Assembly (NCBI GenBank): GCA_024400545.1
Contig: JAKSMO010000017.1
Location: 1-42,801, forward strand
Source of the DNA: Bacteroidales bacterium
GTDB taxonomy: Bacteria; Bacteroidota; Bacteroidia; Bacteroidales; P3
Reading direction: 5' to 3'
Length of the DNA: 42,801 bases
Shown here: in pieces, positions 1-5,852 of the stretch
Layout: each line of letters opens with the position of its first letter
Numbering within the stretch: position 1 is the first letter of the stretch
Notes under the pieces: generated by a model
The model's input: the letters and a program-made list of their open reading frames with translations, nothing else
Databases searched by the model: none
Told to the model about the DNA's origin: nothing
Program-made: the position numbers and the translations under genes

Positions 1-12
1 AAAAATTCTTGC

Positions 13-20
13 TATCTTTG
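13..20 (+). promoter_or_regulatory. Isolated TAnnTTTG promoter-like box
   Basis: The octamer TATCTTTG matches the Bacteroidetes -7 box (TAnnTTTG). It lies at the window edge, so its -33 partner cannot be seen, and no plus-strand gene follows within 3 kb. It may drive a short non-coding transcript or be a chance or decayed site. Confidence 0.3.
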
Positions 21-54
21 CACAACGGTGTTGCACTTCGAGATTGAATCTAAG

Positions 55-150
55 TTAAAGACTTTCTCGGAAACAGTACAATAAACTATTTTTCAATCAT
101 ATTGAGCCAGATGGCGAGTCGCCGACATTAAAAATGCAGAGCAGGAAAAG
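55..150. repeat. Left copy of a diverged direct repeat flanking the fic gene
   Basis: This stretch aligns in the same orientation with 2027-2121 over about 95 bp. Shared blocks include TTAAAGACTTTC, AACTATTTTTCAAT and CAGGAAAA, with scattered substitutions and one-base gaps. Just before it, at 41-51, is AGATTGAATCT, which resembles the inner halves of the fic operator arms. The two copies bracket the complete fic gene and its promoter, as would be left by an old duplication or by insertion of a cassette. Confidence 0.6.
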
Positions 151-647
151 GTACGATTTTTGCGACTATTTGGATTATTGAGTCATTTTTTCAACGAGCC
201 AACAATCCAAACCCAATAAAGACAATCAAGCTAGTGAGGGGATAATAACTCGTTTAATACGTGGAGTACCATCCCCGATGTTTGGTTATACCTTCGTTAT
301 GGTATTTGAAGCATACTTATGGGCACAAGGATATTCAACCTGTTGGATGAATTAATTTGTTAATAATTTCTTTCAAAAAAAAGTTGTGTATGTCAATAAT
401 TTTTCGTATTTTGTAGTGAAAATCAATTTATTACAAAAAAATATCATCATGCACAACTTTTATGCAAAGATACAGAAACCGAGCGAAATGGAAAAATTTA
501 ATTTGACGTTTGCTAGTGGAATCGGGACCGACAAAAGTGCCGCATTGCCTGGTAATCGAGGTGGCAGGGCTATATGTGGAAGTTAAGCAATTCGTGGTGC
601 AAAATTACATCTTTTTTAATTTATTGAGATGATTTTTGCAGGGAGGG
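151..647. other. Gene-poor stretch downstream of fic
   Basis: No convincing gene is seen here. The only open frame of note (386-586) is short, starts in AT-rich sequence and looks like no known family. The stretch holds an imperfect inverted repeat (379-392 with 448-461) and a minus-strand TATCTTTG box at 465-472, which reads away from fic toward lower coordinates. GGGGAT and ATCCCC near 238-276 could pair in RNA, but there is no clear terminator that would support a small RNA. Confidence 0.5.
379..461. repeat. Imperfect inverted repeat around a 55-bp core
   Basis: Arms 379-392 (AAAAGTTGTGTATG) and 448-461 (CATGCACAACTTTT) are complementary with one mismatch. A minus-strand promoter-like box lies just outside the right arm at 465-472. 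A similar AAAAAGTTGTATAT string occurs at about 2144-2158, beyond the right-hand copy of the fic-flanking repeat. Function unknown. Confidence 0.45.
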
Positions 648-1952
648 TTACTTGCTAGATAGCAAGTTGTCGAACATGGGGCTCTTGATGTAATTGTTCT
701 TCACCTTGTTGACCGGCACCTTGGTCAGAAATGCCTTTTCTACAAGACCTTCCAGGTCCATTCGCGCGGTGGGTTGGCTGATTCCGAAGCGGGTCTCGAT
801 CTCTTTCACTGTTAGGACCATCTTGGGATTGTCCTGTATCCAAGAAATGACGGCAGCCTGCCTCTCGTTTATGCCATAGTCAATAATATAGTTCGAATTC
901 GACTTCCTTTGGGCACGTTTTCTGTTCAGGTAATTCTGAAACTCGGTGAAAGCCAGCTCCAGTGTTCTCAAATGATAGGTAATAAAATATCCCAGGTCGC
1001 CCCCGTCCAGCTCCGTGTAGAGGTACGATTTCTCATAGCTGGCTTTGCTTTTGTAGATCACTCTTGAGATGGAAAGATATTCGGTCAGCCAATACCCCTT
1101 TTTGAGCATGTACCAATAGAAGAGGGCTCTTGCCGTTCTTCCGTTTCCGTCAACAAAAGGATGCACGAAGGCCACCATAAAATGAATAACGACAGCCTTG
1201 ATTATGGGGTGGATAAACCCTTCGGTATCATCGTTGTTTGCAAATTGGCACAGGTCTTCTACAAATTGAGGAATGTCAGCGTGTGGTGGTGGCGTATGGA
1301 CAATTTCTCCAGTTATCTCATTTCCAACAACCACATCGTCAGTTGTCCTGAACCGACCTTCGTCATCGGCAGAATCCAATGTGTTGTGAGTCATTAGGGA
1401 ATGGACTTTCAGCAGCAATTCGGGCGAAAGGTCATCGCCTTTGTGCTCGGAAATGAACTGAATGGATTCGTAGTTGTTGGCTATCATTTGTTCCGAACGG
1501 CTTCGGGGCGAAATTTTCTTCCGTAGCATATCTTTAGCCACCTTGCGGGTCGTGGAAGCACCCTCCATCTGACTAGATGAGATAGCCTCCTCCATCAGTG
1601 ACGATACTAGGTACCAATTCCTATCGTCGCTGGGTGCAGCAGAGCCATCAACCCATGAGCCGCCATAATTCATATCGAAATCGTAGCATAACTTCTGCAT
1701 TCTGTCGGTGATACAAGCCGTCAGCCGGTATTTTTGCCATACCGTCCTGCTTTGCATTGATCTGCTTATCTTGATTGCCGCCCACAGGTCCTCGGCACTG
1801 ATATCGGCCGGGCGAGGCCGGTACTTCACATCGGTCCAATACCAATAGTTGCTGTTGGCCTCAAGCAACAGCCGACGCACATCATCGCGTTGCATTATTG
1901 CGACCGATCTCTGCAATGATTGTTTCTTCTTCTGTGGTGGTTGTTCTATCAT
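648..1952 (-). CDS. Fic domain protein AMP transferase with C-terminal winged helix
   Basis: A 434-residue Fic family protein. The catalytic motif HPFVDGNGR is intact (residues 264-272, His264 as the catalytic base), so transfer of AMP from ATP to a hydroxyl group on a target protein is the expected reaction. An N-terminal inhibitory helix motif S-x-x-x-E-G lies at 126-131 (Glu130). In the family this glutamate blocks productive ATP binding, which makes it a self-inhibited class II Fic protein. Residues from about 365 form a winged helix-turn-helix, suggesting it binds DNA and may control its own promoter, which carries a long palindrome. It stands alone: no antitoxin or partner gene is adjacent. 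An 8-bp inverted repeat (650-657/660-667) spans the stop codon. The start is the ATG about 20 nt after the promoter box. The target protein is not predictable. Confidence 0.93.
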   Translation of the reverse strand: MIEQPPQKKKQSLQRSVAIMQRDDVRRLLLEANSNYWYWTDVKYRPRPADISAEDLWAAIKISRSMQSRTVWQKYRLTACITDRMQKLCYDFDMNYGGSWVDGSAAPSDDRNWYLVSSLMEEAISSSQMEGASTTRKVAKDMLRKKISPRSRSEQMIANNYESIQFISEHKGDDLSPELLLKVHSLMTHNTLDSADDEGRFRTTDDVVVGNEITGEIVHTPPPHADIPQFVEDLCQFANNDDTEGFIHPIIKAVVIHFMVAFVHPFVDGNGRTARALFYWYMLKKGYWLTEYLSISRVIYKSKASYEKSYLYTELDGGDLGYFITYHLRTLELAFTEFQNYLNRKRAQRKSNSNYIIDYGINERQAAVISWIQDNPKMVLTVKEIETRFGISQPTARMDLEGLVEKAFLTKVPVNKVKNNYIKSPMFDNLLSSK

Positions 1953-1975
1953 AAAAATGAGCGGTTTTCAAAATG

Positions 1976-1983
1976 CAAAGATA
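1976..1983 (-). promoter_or_regulatory. -7 box of the fic promoter
   Basis: Read on the minus strand this is TATCTTTG, an exact TAnnTTTG box, placed so that transcription would start about 15-20 nt before the fic ATG. No clear TTG element is seen at -33; that position falls inside the palindrome at 1985-2023, so the promoter may depend on, or be blocked by, whatever binds there. Confidence 0.7.
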
Positions 1984-1984
1984 C

Positions 1985-2023
1985 AAAATTCTTATAGATT
2001 TTTCGAGAATCTATAAGAATTTT
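1985..2023 (-). promoter_or_regulatory. Perfect 16-bp palindromic operator upstream of fic
   Basis: The arms AAAATTCTTATAGATT (1985-2000) and AATCTATAAGAATTTT (2008-2023) are exact reverse complements with a 7-base spacer. The site abuts the -7 box and covers the -33 region of the fic promoter. The winged helix at the Fic C-terminus is the obvious candidate ligand, giving autoregulation. The position argues for an operator rather than a terminator. Confidence 0.75.
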
Positions 2024-2026
2024 CTT

Positions 2027-2121
2027 TTAAAGACTTTCCTTGAAAGAGTACAGTGAACTATTTTTCAATATGTTGAAAAAGATGACAAATTGCTGACATG
2101 AAAATACAGAACAGGAAAAAC
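2027..2121. repeat. Right copy of the direct repeat flanking fic
   Basis: Partner of 55-150, in the same orientation. It begins four bases after the palindromic operator, so it lies directly upstream of the fic promoter region, while the left copy lies beyond the 3' side of the gene. Confidence 0.6.
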
Positions 2122-2870
2122 TAATAGTTTTTTCTGCTAAAGAAAAAAAGTTGTATATTAAAAATCAGAGGGAGGTTCTATTATAGAATAGGCTCAATGC
2201 AAGCTAAATTCCTTCCTTTCTTTATAATAATATAATGTTTATATGTGAATATAAAAAAAGCACGGTGTAAGTGCACACTGAAAAAGCCGGTAAGTGTTTG
2301 CTCTTATTTGCGAAAGCGTTTTGGCTTTGAAGAAGTTGTGCGTTCGCATTGCCGAAAGCACTCAGAGCGGTAATGGCACTGTAACAAAGGGGGCGGGTCG
2401 TCCTCTCTTGCTTTTTATTCATCGAACATGCGGTGTTAGGCCCCCCCCCATGATTCTCCGGTTTAGTGTTGCACTGCCTCAAAACCGAAAGCTGGGAATA
2501 CATTTTTCAAATGCTAAAGTGGGTATTGAGCAAGAAAAGAGTAGCTTCGCTGTACCTCCACTCTACCTCCAGTGTAGCTCCACTCGTGAAACACTTGCTT
2601 GAGAGATGTTCCACAGGGGTATCACCCTTGGATGGGTGGAGTTTGATAGAGGGTAGGTGCGTTGGCCGATTGGCTTTTGCCGAGAGGAAAGGAAAGAAAA
2701 CGCAGTTTAGTCTGAACGGCTTTGTTTGTTGAGAAGGGATTGCTCCCCGCAGTCGTGATCCCTCGGCTTTCTTTGACTCGAAAACAAAAAAAAAATCAAC
2801 TCATTCGGAGTCCTTACTTTTTTATTGCCGCAATGCTCCTTTCAAGCAAGCTTTGAGAGACATTGCAACA
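2122..2870. other. Gene-poor stretch, possibly decayed sequence
   Basis: No gene is supported. Overlapping open frames on both strands (2222-2732) are short, give unfamiliar low-complexity products and lack any promoter box. The stretch includes a run of nine C (2441-2449) and a short 11-bp-period array (2539-2582). It could be a pseudogene remnant, a small RNA region or plain spacer; the sequence does not decide. Confidence 0.5.
2539..2582. repeat. Four-unit 11-bp tandem array
   Basis: Consecutive 11-mers GAGTAGCTTCG, CTGTACCTCCA, CTCTACCTCCA and GTGTAGCTCCA share a common pattern. The period, and the word ACCTCCA, recur in the larger palindromic arrays at 4866-4964 and 35259-35353. Confidence 0.5.
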
Positions 2871-2904
2871 ATAAAAAACAAGCTCCACTATCGTGAAGCT
2901 TGTT
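2871..2904 (-). terminator. Intrinsic terminator of the tRNA-Ser gene
   Basis: On the minus strand a 12-bp stem (2893-2904 with 2877-2888, one G-T pair) closes a GATA loop and is followed by TTTTTTAT. It lies 20 nt beyond the 3' end of the tRNA, as expected for a monocistronic tRNA transcript. Confidence 0.85.
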
Positions 2905-2923
2905 GGTTGATTTTTGTTTTTTG

Positions 2924-3011
2924 CGGAAAGGAAGGGATTCGAACCCTTGAAGCCCTGTTAAGGCTTACTCGCTTTCCAGGCGGGCCTCTTCAACCACTCG
3001 AGCACCTTTCC
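2924..3011 (-). tRNA. tRNA-Ser (anticodon GGA)
   Basis: An 88-nt class II tRNA. The acceptor stem pairs GGAAAGG with CCTTTCC, the T arm contains GGTTCGAAT, and a long variable arm is present, as in serine tRNAs. The anticodon loop CTGGAAA gives anticodon GGA, reading UCC and UCU. The discriminator is G and CCA is not encoded, so it is added after transcription. It has its own promoter and terminator. Confidence 0.96.
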
Positions 3012-3067
3012 GTTTGGTTGGATGATTTTAGTCAGTTACGATGATTTTTCACTGCTGAAATCGGGTG

Positions 3068-3099
3068 CAAAAGTACAAACTTTTTTTTAATTAGCAAAA
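3068..3099 (-). promoter_or_regulatory. Promoter of tRNA-Ser
   Basis: On the minus strand TTTTG (3099-3095) is followed after 19 nt by TACTTTTG (3075-3068), the full Bacteroidetes -33/-7 arrangement. Transcription would start about 50 nt before the mature tRNA 5' end. It is back to back with the promoter at 3106-3113. Confidence 0.75.
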
Positions 3100-3105
3100 A
3101 AAATG

Positions 3106-3113
3106 TATATTTG
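3106..3113 (+). promoter_or_regulatory. -7 box for the M49-like lipoprotein gene
   Basis: TATATTTG matches TAnnTTTG and lies 42 nt before the start codon at 3156. The -33 region is T-rich without a clear TTG and runs into the divergent tRNA promoter. Confidence 0.65.
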
Positions 3114-3155
3114 CATGAATATTTTTTTTGTTGAATAATCTTAAAAGTATTATAT

Positions 3156-4793
3156 ATGAAGAAATTAAGTATTTTTGCAATTTCCTTTGCTATGCTCGCA
3201 ATGGTGGGCTGCAAGGACAAGAAAATTGAAGAAAAATCGGAAATTCAGCAGAAAGTTGACGAGTATGCTGAATACACTTTGACCACCGATTTAAGCATTC
3301 TGACCGAGAAAGAAAAGCAGTTGCTGCCTATCTTTATCCAGATTGCCGAGATTATGGATGATCTGTATTGGGACCAGTATTTCGGACCCGAGAACCGTGC
3401 GCTGCTCGACACCATCACCGACCCCGCAGTAAAGGATTTTGCTATGTTGCAGTATGGCGCATGGGATCGCCTGGGCGAGGAGAAACCCTTCATCCCTGGC
3501 TGGGGTGAGCGCCCTGCCGGCTGCCATTTCTATCCGCTGGATATGACTGCTGAGGAGTATGATGCTCTGCAGGATGAAGAGAAGAGCAGCCAATATACTG
3601 TGATTCGCCGCGACGAAAATGGTGCGCTGAAAGTTGTGCCTTACCATGTTGAGTATGCCGACCGCCTGGCCAAGGTGGACAGCCTGATGGGTCTGGCCAT
3701 CGATTTGGCTGAGGATCAGGGTTTGAAGAATTACCTCACCGAGCGCCGCAAAGCCCTCATGACCGACGATTACTATGCCAGCGACCTGGCTTGGATGGAT
3801 ATGAAACAGAGCAAACTTGACTTTGTGGTTGGTCCTATTGAGAGATACGACGATGCCCTTTATGGCAACAAGACCAGCTATGAGGCTTTCATCCTTGTGA
3901 AGGATGAGAAGTGGAGCAACGACCTGGCTAAGTTTGTGGGCATGTTACCCCAGCTGCAGCAGGAGCTGCCTTGCGACCCCCAGTTCAAACCCGCAATGCA
4001 GGGCGCAGAGAGCGACTTGAATGTGTATGACGTAATCTATTATGCTGGCGACTGCAATGCCGGTTCCAAGACCATCGCCATCAACCTGCCCAACGACGAG
4101 CGTATCCATCAGACCAAGGGTGCCCGCCGCCTGCAGCTGAAGAACGCTATGCGTGCAAAATTCGACAAGATTCTTATGCCCATCAGCGAACTGATGATTT
4201 GCGACGACCAGATCGACAATGTGAACTTCAACGCATTCTTCAGCAATGTGTGCTTCCACGAGGTGGCTCACGGCCTGGGTATCAAAGAGACCGTTACCAA
4301 GCACGAAAGCATGCGCAAGGCTTTGGGCAACCAGTACAGCAACTGGGAAGAGGCCAAGGCCGACATCTGCGGCTTGTTCCTCACCACCACCCTTATCGAG
4401 AAAGGCGAAATCACCAACTGCACCAAGGAAGACGCTTACGTTACCTTCATCGCCGGCATCCTCCGCAGTGTTCGCTTTGGCGCTACCGAGGCTCACGGCA
4501 TTGCCAATATGATGTGCTTCAACTATATGCAGGACAATGGCGCATTCACTCGCAACCAGGATGGCAAATATGTTATCAATGTTGAGAAAGCAGAAGCTGC
4601 CATGAAGAGCTGGGCTGCGCTGATCCTCCGTGTGGAGGGCGAGGGCGATGTGGCCTTTGCTAAGAAATATTCTGCAGAGAACGGCAAGGTTCGCGCCGAT
4701 TTGCAGGCCGACCTCGACAAGATCGCACAGAACAACATCCCCCGCGATATTACCTACAACCAGGGTTTGAAAGCCCTCGGCTTGGCAAAATAA
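3156..4793 (+). CDS. Lipoprotein zinc peptidase of the dipeptidyl peptidase III (M49) type
   Basis: A 545-residue protein with a lipoprotein signal (hydrophobic residues 4-18, Cys19 after AMVG), so it is likely anchored in the envelope. Residues 368-375 read HEVAHGLG: His368 and His372 would bind zinc with Glu369 catalytic. About 26 residues on, the EEAKAD box (398-403) supplies the third ligand. This pairing is the M49 signature, but the first box is the five-residue HEXXH form rather than the six-residue HEXXGH of eukaryotic enzymes. The expected activity is release of dipeptides from peptide N-termini; an exopeptidase role in periplasmic or surface peptide use is inferred. It is monocistronic, with its own promoter box and a strong terminator. 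The composition is more GC-rich than the polysaccharide operon downstream. Confidence 0.88.
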   Translation: MKKLSIFAISFAMLAMVGCKDKKIEEKSEIQQKVDEYAEYTLTTDLSILTEKEKQLLPIFIQIAEIMDDLYWDQYFGPENRALLDTITDPAVKDFAMLQYGAWDRLGEEKPFIPGWGERPAGCHFYPLDMTAEEYDALQDEEKSSQYTVIRRDENGALKVVPYHVEYADRLAKVDSLMGLAIDLAEDQGLKNYLTERRKALMTDDYYASDLAWMDMKQSKLDFVVGPIERYDDALYGNKTSYEAFILVKDEKWSNDLAKFVGMLPQLQQELPCDPQFKPAMQGAESDLNVYDVIYYAGDCNAGSKTIAINLPNDERIHQTKGARRLQLKNAMRAKFDKILMPISELMICDDQIDNVNFNAFFSNVCFHEVAHGLGIKETVTKHESMRKALGNQYSNWEEAKADICGLFLTTTLIEKGEITNCTKEDAYVTFIAGILRSVRFGATEAHGIANMMCFNYMQDNGAFTRNQDGKYVINVEKAEAAMKSWAALILRVEGEGDVAFAKKYSAENGKVRADLQADLDKIAQNNIPRDITYNQGLKALGLAK

Positions 4794-4813
4794 TATCGAC
4801 CACACCTTATTAG

Positions 4814-4850
4814 TGCAGGGCGTTCACTCCGCGTGAGCGCCCTGCATTTA
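4814..4850 (+). terminator. Intrinsic terminator after the M49-like gene
   Basis: Arms 4814-4827 and 4833-4846 form a 14-bp stem (one G-T pair) with a 5-nt loop, followed by TTTATCTTAT. It begins 20 nt after the stop codon. Confidence 0.88.
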
Positions 4851-4865
4851 TCTTATGCGGTACAT

Positions 4866-4964
4866 GTTACCTCCAGTCATTCTACGGTTATTCTGCGGTC
4901 ATCCTACGTAGTTGCTGCGGTGTGGCACCGTTCCCATACCGTAGCAACTCCGTAGAATGACCGG
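4866..4964. repeat. Palindromic array of 11-bp units, copy 1
   Basis: Nine consecutive 11-mers can be read, for example TCATTCTACGG (4877-4887), TTATTCTGCGG, TCATCCTACGT and AGTTGCTGCGG. The second half is roughly the reverse complement of the first. TCATTCTACGG is matched exactly by CCGTAGAATGA (4951-4961), and AGTTGCTGCGGT is matched with one difference by ACCGTAGCAACT. The element could fold into a long hairpin. A relative lies at 35259-35353. Both sit at the 3' side of a gene. Confidence 0.75.
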
Positions 4965-5138
4965 AATATCTATGGGTCTTGGCCGGTTTCAGAGTTCGGC
5001 CGAGATGATAGGATGCCTAGGTGCGACCTATGAATTGTAGCCTGAATTTGGTCATATCGCCTTTGGACCGAGGGGACTATCTTAAGTCTCCTTACAATTT
5101 GGCTCATATCATTTTTTACGCAATAATAGAAAAATATA

Positions 5139-5168
5139 TTGTGTATTTGAAAAAAAAGTGTATTTTTG
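5139..5168 (+). promoter_or_regulatory. Promoter of the surface polysaccharide operon
   Basis: TTG (5139-5141) is followed after 19 nt by TATTTTTG (5161-5168), matching the Bacteroidetes -33/-7 arrangement. It precedes the first gene by about 200 nt, leaving a long leader. A second TATTTTTG lies at 5190-5197 inside the leader hairpin. I looked for inverted repeats that would make the promoter invertible, as at many Bacteroides capsule loci, and saw none. Confidence 0.75.
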
Positions 5169-5177
5169 CATATGAGT

Positions 5178-5211
5178 TTAGTGCATATGTATTTTTGTTA
5201 ATATGCACTAA
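5178..5211 (+). promoter_or_regulatory. Leader hairpin of the polysaccharide operon
   Basis: A perfect 11-bp inverted repeat (5178-5188 with 5201-5211) has a 12-nt loop containing another TATTTTTG box. It lies right at or just after the predicted transcription start. It could be a pause or antitermination-loading structure in the leader, or an operator at a second promoter. No U-run follows, so it is not a simple terminator. The rest of the leader to 5366 holds no gene. Confidence 0.55.
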
Positions 5212-5366
5212 TTCGGTAGATTACGATTGTGCCCTTGGATAGGGGTGCGCGTATTTTGGGAATATTTGTACCCATTTATCTTCCAGAAGTCCTGTGCTAA
5301 ATATCAGGGCAGGGAGGAATATGTGCCTTAGTTGAGGACAATCGTGGTCTGGCGTTGAATCGGAAT

Positions 5367-5852
5367 ATGGAAACACGAGAGAAACAAAAGCGCTGGTATG
5401 CTGCCAAGGTGCATTTCAACAGGATGCTGCCTATAAAGGAGCAGCTGATTGCCGACAGGCAGGAGTTTTATGTGCCGGAGGTTGTGCCATCATTGGTGTT
5501 TTTGTATTGTGAGGAGGAATATGTGGTTCAGTTTGAACAGAAGAACTTTCATCGACTTTGGATTTACCGCAATCCGGAGAGCACGAAGCTGGCAACAATT
5601 CCGGACCAAGAAATGGAAGTGTTTGTATTTGTTTGCTCGGCAGGAAAACAAGGCCTTACATATTTGGGCGACGACAAGCCCGAGTATCATCAGGGCGACA
5701 AGGTGAGGGTGACGGAAGGTCCGTTCAAAGGCGCTGTGGGTCATATTAAGCGTATCAAGAAAGATAGACGATTGATTGTGAGTGTGAAAGGCATAGCGGC
5801 TGTGGCCACTGCGTTTATTCACCCGCAATTCTTAGAAAAAATAGAGGGATGA
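5367..5852 (+). CDS. NusG-like transcription antiterminator, UpxY type
   Basis: A 161-residue protein from the ATG at 5367; an upstream in-frame TTG at 5355 is less likely. The N-terminal half starts KRWYAAKVHF, typical of the NusG NGN domain that binds RNA polymerase. The C-terminal third (from about residue 110) is a KOW domain beginning GDKVRVTEGPFKGAVG. As the first gene after a long leader, it is expected to let RNA polymerase read through the 24-gene operon, as UpxY proteins do in Bacteroides capsule loci. The inhibitor gene upxZ, which usually follows upxY in B. fragilis, is absent. The stop overlaps the next start (ATGA), so translation is coupled. Confidence 0.9.
   Translation: METREKQKRWYAAKVHFNRMLPIKEQLIADRQEFYVPEVVPSLVFLYCEEEYVVQFEQKNFHRLWIYRNPESTKLATIPDQEMEVFVFVCSAGKQGLTYLGDDKPEYHQGDKVRVTEGPFKGAVGHIKRIKKDRRLIVSVKGIAAVATAFIHPQFLEKIEG

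Noticed and set aside
386-586. 66-codon open frame downstream of fic
   Set aside because: No family resemblance, sits across an inverted repeat and an opposing promoter box, and no initiation context.
2222-2732. Overlapping open frames of 60-100 codons on both strands before the tRNA
   Set aside because: Unfamiliar low-complexity products, a C9 run and tandem repeats inside them, no promoter box; treated as non-coding or decayed.
1-3011. Insertion sequence or integrated element at the tRNA-Ser gene
   Set aside because: No transposase or integrase gene and no duplicated tRNA end is visible, although the flanking repeats of fic first suggested one.
3945-4805. 286-codon minus-strand frame inside the M49-like gene
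   Set aside because: Pure antisense shadow: the plus frame has signal peptide, zinc motifs, promoter and terminator.
5021-5242. 73-codon frame in the capsule promoter region
   Set aside because: It runs straight through the -33/-7 promoter and the leader hairpin, and its product is just translated AT-rich DNA.
4978-5366. Invertible capsule promoter as in Bacteroides fragilis
   Set aside because: I searched for inverted repeats on either side of the promoter and found only local hairpins; no recombinase gene is near.
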